DNA of 64,000 bases from Jonesiaceae bacterium BS-20. Its GTDB lineage: Bacteria; Actinomycetota; Actinomycetes; Actinomycetales; Cellulomonadaceae. Both the position numbers and the translations under genes were made by a program. The notes below the pieces were generated by a model, which did not search any database, had not been told where the DNA came from, and saw only the letters and a list, made by a program, of their open reading frames with translations. Where the stretch lies: positions 434,001-498,000 of the forward strand of contig CP146203.1 in assembly GCA_039995105.1 (NCBI GenBank), given 5' to 3'. Below are positions 17,700-25,856 of the stretch, piece by piece. The first letter of the stretch is position 1, and every line of letters begins with the position of its first letter.

Positions 17700-17905
17700 G
17701 CCACTGCTTTCCATAAACCTCAACGGGTAAAGTAACCCGTGCTTCAAGGTACTAGCCTAGGGCATTGCGCTTGAAGGTTGCTGTGAAACTTGGAATTAGT
17801 ACTCCTGCCACTCAAAGTCCAAGCACTTAGAAGAGTAAGAAACTGCTGAGCTGAGAGTTGTGTGTGGAAGCAAAGTCCAAGACGCCAAGAACTTAAAGTG
17901 TGAGG

Positions 17906-18715
17906 TCAGAGTACTCGTAGGCCAAATAATTTTGCAACGGCAACTAAATCAGGATGGAATGAGGAAATAGGTAAGCTGCTAATAATTTTTGGGTGCTCCC
18001 CTTCGGTTCCTTCTACGTCTTTATGGTGATCGTAATACGTAGCAAAACATCGCCCGAGCCCATGCTTGCTCTCATAAACTAAATCTAAAGGAATATTTCC
18101 GTCTTGGAGCCTGGTCGTTCGCAGTAAAGAAGACAGGATAACTGTTGCTTGGCGGTTAGGGCCACGAAGTAGGCCCGTATCTAGTTCGTTGACACCAAGT
18201 TTTCCCAATTCAGAAGTTACCCAAGAATTCTTAGGGTTTTGTAGCAGCCTAGAAATTGCTGAGATGGAATACGGTGACTCTACGTCAATCCAAAAGCCAC
18301 GTATGGGAGGAGCTACTAGGTGAATTTGACGTTCTTCGCGCCAGCTTACGGGAACTAGGCCTGTTGCCATATGGCCTTGTTCTAGCCAATCACTTTGAAT
18401 AAGTTCTAGGAGTTCTTCAGTAGAAACCCCGAGGGATTGTGCATCTTTAGCTAACCCACCGAGTTTTGAAATCTGAACTCTAAATGGCGCGAGGACTTCA
18501 GCGAATGCTGTTTGTGCGGAGGCTGAAAGGTATAGAGTGCGCCCGCCGGTTGTATCAAATCGGTTGTAACGAGCATAGTTTATTTCCTCCTCTTGGCGCC
18601 CTCGATAGATAGCTTCAAGAGGAGGAAAGCTAGCTTTGCTGATCCGGACACAAGGATCCGTTGTGGGCCTTATTAACGCAAGTCCTGTCGATGAGCAAAG
18701 CAGAGGCAAATCCAT
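17906..18715 (-). CDS. RES-domain toxin
   Basis: A 269-residue protein with the RES signature: a conserved Arg in YNRFDTTGGRTLYLSASAQT and the following AFAEVL, providing the R, E and S positions that name the family. RES toxins such as MbcT and those of RES-Xre modules degrade or modify NAD+. It is about 70-100 residues longer than the minimal RES domain. The ATG follows the stop codon of the upstream antitoxin gene with no gap, so the two are coupled. Base composition is noticeably AT-richer than the flanking operon, which suggests acquisition. Confidence 0.85.
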   Translation of the reverse strand: MDLPLLCSSTGLALIRPTTDPCVRISKASFPPLEAIYRGRQEEEINYARYNRFDTTGGRTLYLSASAQTAFAEVLAPFRVQISKLGGLAKDAQSLGVSTEELLELIQSDWLEQGHMATGLVPVSWREERQIHLVAPPIRGFWIDVESPYSISAISRLLQNPKNSWVTSELGKLGVNELDTGLLRGPNRQATVILSSLLRTTRLQDGNIPLDLVYESKHGLGRCFATYYDHHKDVEGTEGEHPKIISSLPISSFHPDLVAVAKLFGLRVL

Positions 18716-19129
18716 CTACCCTTCATTTACAAAATGCTGGGCGGCAGCGATGACTTCAAGGTCACGCCCCTCACGTACTGCCGTGATTGGGGTATCTTCA
18801 TCGAGGTTCGGATTGCCTCCGATAAACCAAGCACGGATGACATGGTCATTTTCTGCCTCGCGCAGGAAGAGCACTATGCGGTACGCGATCCTTAGCCTAT
18901 TTTCCGTCTCATGCCTTGGTGTACTTGCCTGGGAAGCCCAACGGTAAGGCTGCTTCCGGTCCTTCACTCCCGTCAAAGCTGCAGTCAGTGTTGGACCCAG
19001 CAGATCAATGAGTTCTGTGACTACAGTCGCTAGGCTATCCGTCAGTGCCTTTCGGTAGGCCCCACTTGGCTCGGCGACGCGCCGTGATTTGCGAGTTTCT
19101 GTATCTTTCTCGAATCTCAACATACTCAC
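18716..19129 (-). CDS. Xre/MbcA/ParS-type antitoxin (DUF2384)
   Basis: A ~137-residue protein immediately upstream of the RES toxin. The C-terminal half has the toxin-binding DUF2384 pattern: LRIAYRIVLFLREAEND, AWFIGGNPNLDEDTPITAV and REGRDLEVIAAAQHFVN. The N-terminal half carries basic residues and a short helical region for DNA binding. A GTG at 19129 or ATG at 19123 can start it; neither has a strong ribosome binding site. Antitoxins of this class neutralise RES by occluding its active site and repress the operon. Confidence 0.83.
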   Translation of the reverse strand: MSMLRFEKDTETRKSRRVAEPSGAYRKALTDSLATVVTELIDLLGPTLTAALTGVKDRKQPYRWASQASTPRHETENRLRIAYRIVLFLREAENDHVIRAWFIGGNPNLDEDTPITAVREGRDLEVIAAAQHFVNEG

Positions 19130-19204
19130 ATACTACAAACTCGGCACCCATTAAGCAACCTAAAAGCCACCAATAACCCCCAAATTGCGGCCAAATGAAT
19201 CCGC

Positions 19205-20497
19205 CTAGAGCTTGCCGGCGGCCTTGAGATCCAAGTATGTGTCCGCAAGGGCAGGGGCCAATTCTTGGGGAAGCCGGGGGACAACTGTGACGTTACGGCG
19301 GCGCAGGATGTCCTGGGCAGTGTGCAGTTCCACGGCCTCACGCTCGGCGGCGGCCGCGTCATAGACCTCGATTGAGTTGTCCCTAAGGGTGGCAAGCTCG
19401 GCGGTCATGGGGTCAATGACCCGGCCCAGAACCACGGTGTGGTCCTTGGTCAGTGCGCCAATGACCGGTAGGAGGCCAACATCAGCCGAGGATAGGTCCG
19501 AGTTACTCAGCAACACAATCAGGGCCCGTTGGGATACCAACTTGCGCACCGTTGCCACCAGGGCGGTCCAGTCCGCCTCAATCAATGAGGGTTCCAGCCC
19601 GCTGGTGGCGTGCGCAAACGCGTTCATGAGCTCGGGGCCGGTGTGCCCGGAAATGTGGGCACGCACCGAACGGTCAAACGCGAGCAGTTCAACGCGGTCC
19701 CCAGCTTGGGACGCCAGCGCGCCCATGAGCAAGGCGGATTCAATGAAGGTATCAAGCCGTGGTTCATCACCAATACGTGGGGCTGAGGTGCGCGAGGTAT
19801 CGACCACAATGACTACCAGCCGGTCCCGCTCCGGACGCCACGTTCGGACGGTGACCTCGCTGGCCCGGGCCGTTGCCCGCCAGTCGATGGACCGGACATC
19901 GTCGCCCTCAACGTAGGGGCGCAGCGAATCAAACTCGGTCCCCGCGCCGCGCAGTTGGACGGCGCTTTGGCCATCCATCTCCCGCAATCGGGCCAGCCGG
20001 GACGGCAAGTGCTGGCGGGACTTGAACTCCGGCAGCACCCGCAACTTACTGGCCGCATCGAACGTGAGCTGGCGCGCGGCAAAGCCAAGCGGGCCAAACA
20101 GACGCAACGTCAGGTGCTCGGCATACCGGTCGCCGCGCCTCGTTGGAATCAGCGCCGTGCGCAGCCGCATGGCAGAACCCGGGGCAATATCGATTGCGTG
20201 CAGGGACGTTGCGGCGCCCGCAGACGGTTGCCAGGCATCGCGAAGCAGACCCTTAGCCCGGCGCTTGGAGACATTGCGCAACACCAAGGTGGCCTCGGTC
20301 TGCTGGGACAGCCGCACCGAGTGCGCAACCGTGCGCTCCATGGAAATCTGGCGTGGAGAAGCCGCCAACACAAGGTCAACGGCGATGCAGCCAAGGACCA
20401 ACATGGTCCACAAAATGACCACCAACCAGGACACCAACAGGATCCCGGGTAGCAGCCCCAAAGCCATCAACGCGGCGGGACGCCAACTTAACGCCAT
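19205..20497 (-). CDS. DUF58-domain protein
   Basis: A 430-residue protein starting MALSWRPAALMALG. Two N-terminal membrane helices are followed by a beta-rich domain and the DUF58 hallmark YVEGDDVRSIDWRATARASEVTVR, then a von Willebrand A-like fold (VVIVVDTSR; LIVLLSNSDLSS). DUF58 proteins are encoded with MoxR ATPases and are thought to act with them in envelope or metal-cofactor maturation. The gene begins 8 bases after the MoxR stop. The reading frame opens further upstream but overlaps the ATPase gene. Confidence 0.88.
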   Translation of the reverse strand: MALSWRPAALMALGLLPGILLVSWLVVILWTMLVLGCIAVDLVLAASPRQISMERTVAHSVRLSQQTEATLVLRNVSKRRAKGLLRDAWQPSAGAATSLHAIDIAPGSAMRLRTALIPTRRGDRYAEHLTLRLFGPLGFAARQLTFDAASKLRVLPEFKSRQHLPSRLARLREMDGQSAVQLRGAGTEFDSLRPYVEGDDVRSIDWRATARASEVTVRTWRPERDRLVVIVVDTSRTSAPRIGDEPRLDTFIESALLMGALASQAGDRVELLAFDRSVRAHISGHTGPELMNAFAHATSGLEPSLIEADWTALVATVRKLVSQRALIVLLSNSDLSSADVGLLPVIGALTKDHTVVLGRVIDPMTAELATLRDNSIEVYDAAAAEREAVELHTAQDILRRRNVTVVPRLPQELAPALADTYLDLKAAGKL

Positions 20498-20504
20498 AGC
20501 CAGA

Positions 20505-21755
20505 TCAGCGCGGAACCGGCACGGAGGCAAGCACCGTGGCCAAGACGGACGCAACCGTGACGCCCTCAAGCTCGGCCTCAGAGCGCAACTTCACCCGGTG
20601 CCCCAACGTAGTTGGGACCAAAGCCTTGACGTCATCCGGGGTCACAAAGTTGCGGCCAACCAGCCACGCCCATGCGCGCGCCGCAGCCAACAGACCGGTC
20701 GCACCACGCGGTGAGACACCCATGGCAAGCGACGGCGCCGTGCGGGTAGCGCGGCAGACATCGACAATGTACGCCAACACCTCGGGACCAACTTGAACCT
20801 TGGCAACCTCCGCCCGCGCATCTTCGAGGTCCTTGGCCGTGGCAACCGGGCGCATACCGGCGCCCGCCAAATCTTGAGGATTAAAGCCATGGGCATGCCG
20901 GAACAGGACCTCAACCTCTTGCTCACGCTGCGGAATATCCAGGTTGACCTTAAGCAAGAACCGGTCCAACTGGGCCTCGGGCAGCGGGTACGTGCCAGCA
21001 AACTCGACCGGGTTCTGGGTCGCAATGACCATGAACGGGTCCGGGAGCGGCAGCGGGGTGCCATCGACAGAAACCTGCCGTTCCTCCATGGACTCCAGCA
21101 GGGAAGCCTGCGTCTTTGGCGGGGTCCGGTTGATTTCATCGGCCAGCAACAGGTTGGTAAAAACTGGGCCGTGCTTGAACGTGAAGTCCTCGGTCTTGGC
21201 CGAGTAAATCAGGGAACCGGTAATGTCACCCGGCATCAGGTCCGGGGTGAACTGGACGCGCTTGGTGTCTAACTCAAGCGACTGGGCAAGCGAGCGCACC
21301 AGCAGGGTCTTGGCGGTTCCCGGAACACCCTCAAGCAGTACGTGCCCCCGGCACAGCAGGGCAATGATCAAGGATGTGACCGCGGAATCCTGACCTACCA
21401 CGGCCTTGGCTACCTCGGTGCGTACCCGTGCAAGTGCGTCCCTGGCTGCGGCTCCTGGGGTCTCCTGGGGCTGGGTGAATTGGCGCCGAGTCTCAAGCGG
21501 CGCCGCGTCATATGCCTGCGCGGGTGGGGCCTGCTGAACTGGCACGCCGGACTCAGGGGTCACCCGAGGCGTCTGCTCTGCCGGCAGTGATGGGGCGGAT
21601 CCGGCCGGGTTGGGCGCGGCGGGCGCCCCAAATGAGCTTTGGTCTTGGTGCGAAGGACTCAGGTCCGGGGCCTGTGCTGGTTCCGATGCCTGGGCTGGGG
21701 ACTGCGACGGCACGGGAGCGGCCGGGCCGGGGACTGAAGGAGGTTGAAACTTCAC
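20505..21755 (-). CDS. MoxR-family AAA+ ATPase
   Basis: A 416-residue AAA+ chaperone of the MoxR class. After an unusual Pro/Ala/Gln-rich N-terminal tail of ~95 residues, the ATPase core has AVVGQD, Walker A GVPGTAKT, Walker B LLLADEINRTPPKTQ, the MoxR-typical LLESMEERQVSVDG and sensor ATQNPVEFAGTYPLPEAQLDRF. The C-terminal lid contains MGVSPRGATGLLAAARAWA. It overlaps the DUF4350 gene upstream by 4 bases and is followed by DUF58, its usual partner. The long disordered tail is not typical of the family. Confidence 0.92.
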   Translation of the reverse strand: MKFQPPSVPGPAAPVPSQSPAQASEPAQAPDLSPSHQDQSSFGAPAAPNPAGSAPSLPAEQTPRVTPESGVPVQQAPPAQAYDAAPLETRRQFTQPQETPGAAARDALARVRTEVAKAVVGQDSAVTSLIIALLCRGHVLLEGVPGTAKTLLVRSLAQSLELDTKRVQFTPDLMPGDITGSLIYSAKTEDFTFKHGPVFTNLLLADEINRTPPKTQASLLESMEERQVSVDGTPLPLPDPFMVIATQNPVEFAGTYPLPEAQLDRFLLKVNLDIPQREQEVEVLFRHAHGFNPQDLAGAGMRPVATAKDLEDARAEVAKVQVGPEVLAYIVDVCRATRTAPSLAMGVSPRGATGLLAAARAWAWLVGRNFVTPDDVKALVPTTLGHRVKLRSEAELEGVTVASVLATVLASVPVPR

Positions 21756-22939
21756 TGGGCAATCTCACTTTCCAAAGCGGACAAGTTATTAGCTAGCAAA
21801 ACAAGGTCGGCATCCGAGGTGGGCGCCGGACCATAAAAGAGGGCCTCAAGGTATACCGAATCGTACGTTGACGCGTTAGCGATCGCAGTAATGAGGGCTA
21901 GGTGGGAGGCAGAGCGTGGAACGCCAAGGCGTTTAGCTAGGCGCTCGGCGGTCGCGGCGCGCAGTGCGGCGGCGGCCCGTCCTTGGGCCCGTGAAACGCG
22001 GTAGAGCTTGCCGCGACCGCGCGTGCTCTCAGAACCCTGAACAACGACCGGCAGGCGCTCGGAGACCACGGGACCAAGCCGCCGGACCGACCCAAGTACC
22101 ACAAACAGGCCCGTGATCAGCAGGACTGCGGCGGCAATGAGGAACTGCGGGGGAACCACTGGGGCGTCGCCCTCAAGCGCAATCGGGGTGACTTCCGGAA
22201 CAAGCCAGGTCAGGGTCTTGTGCCCGCCCAAAAGGTTCAGGGCCAACGCGGCGTTGCCGGCCTCCAAAATGCGGCCGTTGTTCCAAGCATTGGCGTCATC
22301 AAACACGGAAATGATCTGTTCACCGCGCACTACCTGGGCTAAGTGACCAAGCTGGCCTGCGGGAACATCTAAGCCGGCTTCTGGGAAACACAAGACGGTG
22401 TCTGCGCCGGCACCGGGCGCGGACAGAGTGAAGCCGGTTCCGAGTGAGACAATTTCGCTGGCTGCGACAGCCGGGGCTAGGTCGCAGCTCGCGGGGACAG
22501 GGTCGGTTGACGGCTGGGAAAAGCCGTGGGTGATGCCCAGGTCGGCGGCTTCGAGCATGAGCGGGGTGGGGCTGAGCATGACGATGTCTGCCCCGGATTC
22601 CAGCAACGCCCTTGTTTGATCCGCGGCAAAGTCCATGGACCAGTTGTAGACCAGAACGGTCGTGTCCGGCTTGGCCGTGCGCAGGGCAGTGGCTAAGGAA
22701 TCAGCATAAAAAATGGAAACCCCGTTGTGGTCTAATACCTGTGCCAACGCACGGGCACCCTCGGGGCGCGGGTTGTTGGGCCCAAAATCGGAGTCATCAC
22801 CGGTGGGAGTCAGCAGGGATAACACCCAGATCAGTGTGACCACAATGACCAGCACTAATAGGGGCCTAAAAGCCTTGCGGACACGGCGCGAGGCAACATC
22901 GCGGGCGGTTGATGTGGCAACGACGGTTGCGGTACTCAC
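21752..22939 (-). CDS. DUF4350-domain membrane protein
   Basis: A 395-residue protein with one N-terminal membrane helix (residues ~25-45), an extracytoplasmic DUF4350 domain (RPEGARALAQVLDHNGVSI is the typical opening) and a second helix near residue 280 before a cytoplasmic tail. This gene normally stands between DUF4129 and MoxR genes in actinobacteria, as it does here, overlapping both by 4 bases. DUF4350 resembles a GATase-like Rossmann domain; no catalytic role is established. Confidence 0.82.
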   Translation of the reverse strand: MSTATVVATSTARDVASRRVRKAFRPLLVLVIVVTLIWVLSLLTPTGDDSDFGPNNPRPEGARALAQVLDHNGVSIFYADSLATALRTAKPDTTVLVYNWSMDFAADQTRALLESGADIVMLSPTPLMLEAADLGITHGFSQPSTDPVPASCDLAPAVAASEIVSLGTGFTLSAPGAGADTVLCFPEAGLDVPAGQLGHLAQVVRGEQIISVFDDANAWNNGRILEAGNAALALNLLGGHKTLTWLVPEVTPIALEGDAPVVPPQFLIAAAVLLITGLFVVLGSVRRLGPVVSERLPVVVQGSESTRGRGKLYRVSRAQGRAAAALRAATAERLAKRLGVPRSASHLALITAIANASTYDSVYLEALFYGPAPTSDADLVLLANNLSALESEIAQ

Positions 22940-23583
22940 GGGGTGCCCCCGTCCATCGCAGCCAACTGGGAAGTTGGGGCCTTGGTCAGACGCTGGTCCA
23001 GTTGGGCTAGCTGGTCAAAATCGGCGCGGGTGGCTTGTTGATGCCCGTAGAAAATGGTGTCAAATAGGCCGGCCGCGCGGGTCAGTTCGGTGGCATATTC
23101 CGGCATACCCTGGCCAATGGCAGCGGCGGCCTCAACTGCGGTGCGGCCCAGCTGCTCGGAAATAATGACGCGTTCCTCAGCCGACCGCACGATTGCCCTG
23201 AACATCTGCAAGATAGCCTCTGCAAACCGGCCGGCACTGGCTTCCACCTGAGCCTGCTGGCGGTGCTGGGTGGCCGTTGTGGTGGCATCATCAAAGACAG
23301 CAGCCGACTTTTGTGCCAGCGCCCGGCGGCGCAGCGGCCCTGCAATGACTATTGCCAGGACAACCGCAACCACCAGAACAATGATAATAATCAGCGGCGC
23401 CAGCGAAGAAACCGGTCCCAGCTGGAGGGAATCAAGCCACTGCGAAATCCACCGCAAGACCCGCTCAAACAGTGACTCTTTTTGCTGGTAGATGCCTTGA
23501 GACAGCTCCTGGCGTAGCCAGTACTGGGCGGTGTCAGCGTCGGGGGTCAGCGGGGGAGCGTCCGCCCAGATAAGGGCGCTCAC
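22936..23583 (-). CDS. DUF4129-domain membrane protein
   Basis: A 215-residue protein: a soluble N-terminal ~60 residues with RQELSQGIYQ, a strong membrane helix (LAPLIIIIVLVVAVVLAIVIAG), then the DUF4129 helical domain with RFAEAILQMFRAIVRSAEER and a tail similar to many transglutaminase-associated proteins. Starts at a GTG and overlaps the DUF4350 gene by 4 bases. First in order of the tightly packed DUF4129-DUF4350-MoxR-DUF58 unit, likely acting as one envelope complex. Confidence 0.8.
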   Translation of the reverse strand: MSALIWADAPPLTPDADTAQYWLRQELSQGIYQQKESLFERVLRWISQWLDSLQLGPVSSLAPLIIIIVLVVAVVLAIVIAGPLRRRALAQKSAAVFDDATTTATQHRQQAQVEASAGRFAEAILQMFRAIVRSAEERVIISEQLGRTAVEAAAAIGQGMPEYATELTRAAGLFDTIFYGHQQATRADFDQLAQLDQRLTKAPTSQLAAMDGGTP

Positions 23584-23610
23584 GCTGCGCTCCGGCTCAA
23601 GGACAACAGG

Positions 23611-24978
23611 CTATCCGTCAAAGTTGGCTGCCGCAGTGAGTTCCACATCAAGAGCCTCCCGGCGCATGCGGATATCAATGTACAGAATTGAAATCACTGC
23701 GACGGTGAATGCAATGGTCAGGGTGTAGGAAACCACTTGAACAAGCAGGGTGCCAACAAGGGCGCCAAAGCTCACGTCATACGCCTGCGGGAACAACAAT
23801 CCGGTAATGATTCCAAGCACTCCGGAAATAAGCCCGGCAATGAGGCTGGCAATGATCGAAGTCAACAGGTAAATACCAAAGAGCCGCCAAAACGATCCCT
23901 TGGTGAGCTGCCAGCTGCGCTTGAGCGAGGCAAATACCTTGCGCTCCTCAAGGATGAGTACGGCGGGTGCCAAGAGCCAGCGGATCATGATGACCAAACT
24001 GAAGATGATCACCGCCGGGATAAATAACAGGAGCAGCCACAGTGATTCTGCTGAACCGGACGCAGCGATGAGCACGCCAATGAGGAGGAAGAGCACAAAG
24101 ATGATTGCACCAATAAGCAGCGATGGGAGCAGGGAAACCCCAAGGAGTCCCCAGATCCGCTTCTTAGAGCGATCAAAAATCTCGGCAGCGCCAATCTTCT
24201 TATTCAAAACCGCTTGACTGATCGCAACAACTACCAAACCGGTGCACAACGACATTGCAATGAGCAGACCGGCTGAGGTCAAAAGATCGATGGTCATGGT
24301 GCCCGCAGACATGCCAAAGCCGCCCAGGCCCGCGTTGGCAAAGTCGCTGCCAAACAGGTAGTTAAACTCGCGGTCCAGGTCCCTGCCAAATTCCGTTTGG
24401 CGGACCCACTTGGCCAGGACAAACCCGAGGATCCCGGTGGCAAACGTAATGATGGCTACAACCAGGGCAACCAACCCGAGCATGACCTTAGGGTCCCTGC
24501 GCAGGGCCCCAAATGCGCCATCGTAAATCTCACCGAGCGCGAGTGGGCGCAAGGGGATGATCCCGGGCTTGGTCTGGAGCGGCAGCTGCGGTGGACCGTA
24601 ACCGGGAGCCTGACCGTACTGCTGCTGGCCGTACTGCTGCTGGCCGTACTGTTGCTGACCATATTGTGGTTGGCCGTACTGAGGTGCTTGCTGGCCGTAT
24701 TGCGGCTGACCATATTGGGGCGCTGCGGGTTGCCCCCACTGCCCCTCGGGTGCCTGCTGACCGTACTGCGGCTGACCATATTGGGGTGCTGCTGGCTGTC
24801 CCCACTGGCCCTCAGGCGCTTGCTGGCCATACTGGGGCGTGGTTGGACCGTATTGAGGCGTGGTGGAACCGTACTGGGGTGAGTTTGGATCCGGTGAAAC
24901 CGGGGGTGGATTTGCGCCCCCGGTTGGCGCCGCCCAACCCTGGGGGTTGTCACCCTCAGGCTGATTGGGAGTTGTCAT
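23611..24978 (-). CDS. Membrane protein with Gln/Tyr-rich repeat tail (GlpQ-type membrane domain)
   Basis: A 455-residue protein. Residues ~30-130 are a low-complexity tail built from QYGQP/QQYGQ units, encoded by an imperfect DNA repeat at about 24590-24860. The rest is a membrane domain with six or so helices, opening with [20 protein letters not shown], which is the start of the glycerophosphoryl diester phosphodiesterase membrane domain family. The phosphodiesterase domain itself is absent. It lies 27 bases before the DUF4129 gene and is probably the first gene of that operon. The repeat tail may mediate protein-protein contacts or phase behaviour (inference). Confidence 0.82.
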   Translation of the reverse strand: MTTPNQPEGDNPQGWAAPTGGANPPPVSPDPNSPQYGSTTPQYGPTTPQYGQQAPEGQWGQPAAPQYGQPQYGQQAPEGQWGQPAAPQYGQPQYGQQAPQYGQPQYGQQQYGQQQYGQQQYGQAPGYGPPQLPLQTKPGIIPLRPLALGEIYDGAFGALRRDPKVMLGLVALVVAIITFATGILGFVLAKWVRQTEFGRDLDREFNYLFGSDFANAGLGGFGMSAGTMTIDLLTSAGLLIAMSLCTGLVVVAISQAVLNKKIGAAEIFDRSKKRIWGLLGVSLLPSLLIGAIIFVLFLLIGVLIAASGSAESLWLLLLFIPAVIIFSLVIMIRWLLAPAVLILEERKVFASLKRSWQLTKGSFWRLFGIYLLTSIIASLIAGLISGVLGIITGLLFPQAYDVSFGALVGTLLVQVVSYTLTIAFTVAVISILYIDIRMRREALDVELTAAANFDG

Positions 24979-25172
24979 GGTGTCCTCATTCGTTGTGGCT
25001 GCAGCGATCGTGTGTACAGCGGGCTACCTACTGGTCCCCACAGTACGGGGTGCCGCTACGGTGAGATAAATCCTACTGAAATCTGATACGCAACATGCCG
25101 TAGAAGGCGTTGTTGTTCGGTTTCTTCATGTCACGGGAACGAAAACACCCAGTTTAGTGCGAAGATAGCGGC

Positions 25173-25856
25173 ATGACCCTACGTGTGCTGGTAGTTGATG
25201 ATGACACCGCTCTTGCGGAGATGATTGGGATCGTCCTTAAGTCTGAAGGTTTTGATCCGGTATTCTGCGCGGATGGTGACCTAGCTTTTGCTAAATTCCA
25301 AGAGACCGAGCCGGACTTGGTCCTGCTGGACCTCATGCTTCCCGGTAAGGACGGAACCGAGGTGTGCCGGGAGATCCGGGCGGAATCCGGCGTCCCCATC
25401 ATCATGCTGACCGCCAAATCTGACACCGTCGATGTCGTGGCCGGACTTGAGGCGGGCGCGGATGATTACGTGTCCAAGCCGTTCAAACCCAAGGAACTGG
25501 TTGCGCGGATCAAGGCCCGGCTGCGCCGCACCGATGATTCTACACCGGACATGTTGCCCATTGGGGACCTCGAAATTGACGTCAACGGCCACAAGGTCAT
25601 GCGCGCCGGTCAAGCCATCTCTTTGACCCCACTCGAATTTGATCTCCTTGTTGCCCTGGCCCGCAATCCCTGGCAGGTGCTCTCGCGTGAGGTGCTCCTT
25701 GAGAAGGTGTGGGGCTACCGCCACTCTGCTGACACCAGGTTGGTCAACGTGCACGTGCAACGCCTGCGCTCCAAGATTGAACACGACCCAGAAAACCCGC
25801 TCATTGTGCTGACCGTGCGCGGCGTGGGTTATAAAGCCGGTGCGTTGCAAGAATGA
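25173..25856 (+). CDS. mtrA: Response regulator MtrA
   Basis: A 227-residue OmpR-class regulator. The receiver has the acidic pocket VVDDD, the phospho-acceptor Asp53 in LLDLMLPG and the conserved KPF loop. The C-terminal winged helix contains SLTPLEFDLLVALARNPWQVLSREVLLEKVWGY. It is nearly identical in layout to actinobacterial MtrA, an essential regulator of cell division and cell-wall genes. It begins the mtrA-mtrB-lpqB operon and overlaps mtrB by 4 bases (ATGA). No clear autoregulatory site could be picked out in the ~190-base upstream gap. Confidence 0.96.
   Translation: MTLRVLVVDDDTALAEMIGIVLKSEGFDPVFCADGDLAFAKFQETEPDLVLLDLMLPGKDGTEVCREIRAESGVPIIMLTAKSDTVDVVAGLEAGADDYVSKPFKPKELVARIKARLRRTDDSTPDMLPIGDLEIDVNGHKVMRAGQAISLTPLEFDLLVALARNPWQVLSREVLLEKVWGYRHSADTRLVNVHVQRLRSKIEHDPENPLIVLTVRGVGYKAGALQE

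Noticed and set aside
24590-24860. Array of short direct repeats that could look like a CRISPR or satellite
   Set aside because: The repeats are in frame and encode QYGQ-type units of a membrane protein; there are no spacers or cas genes.
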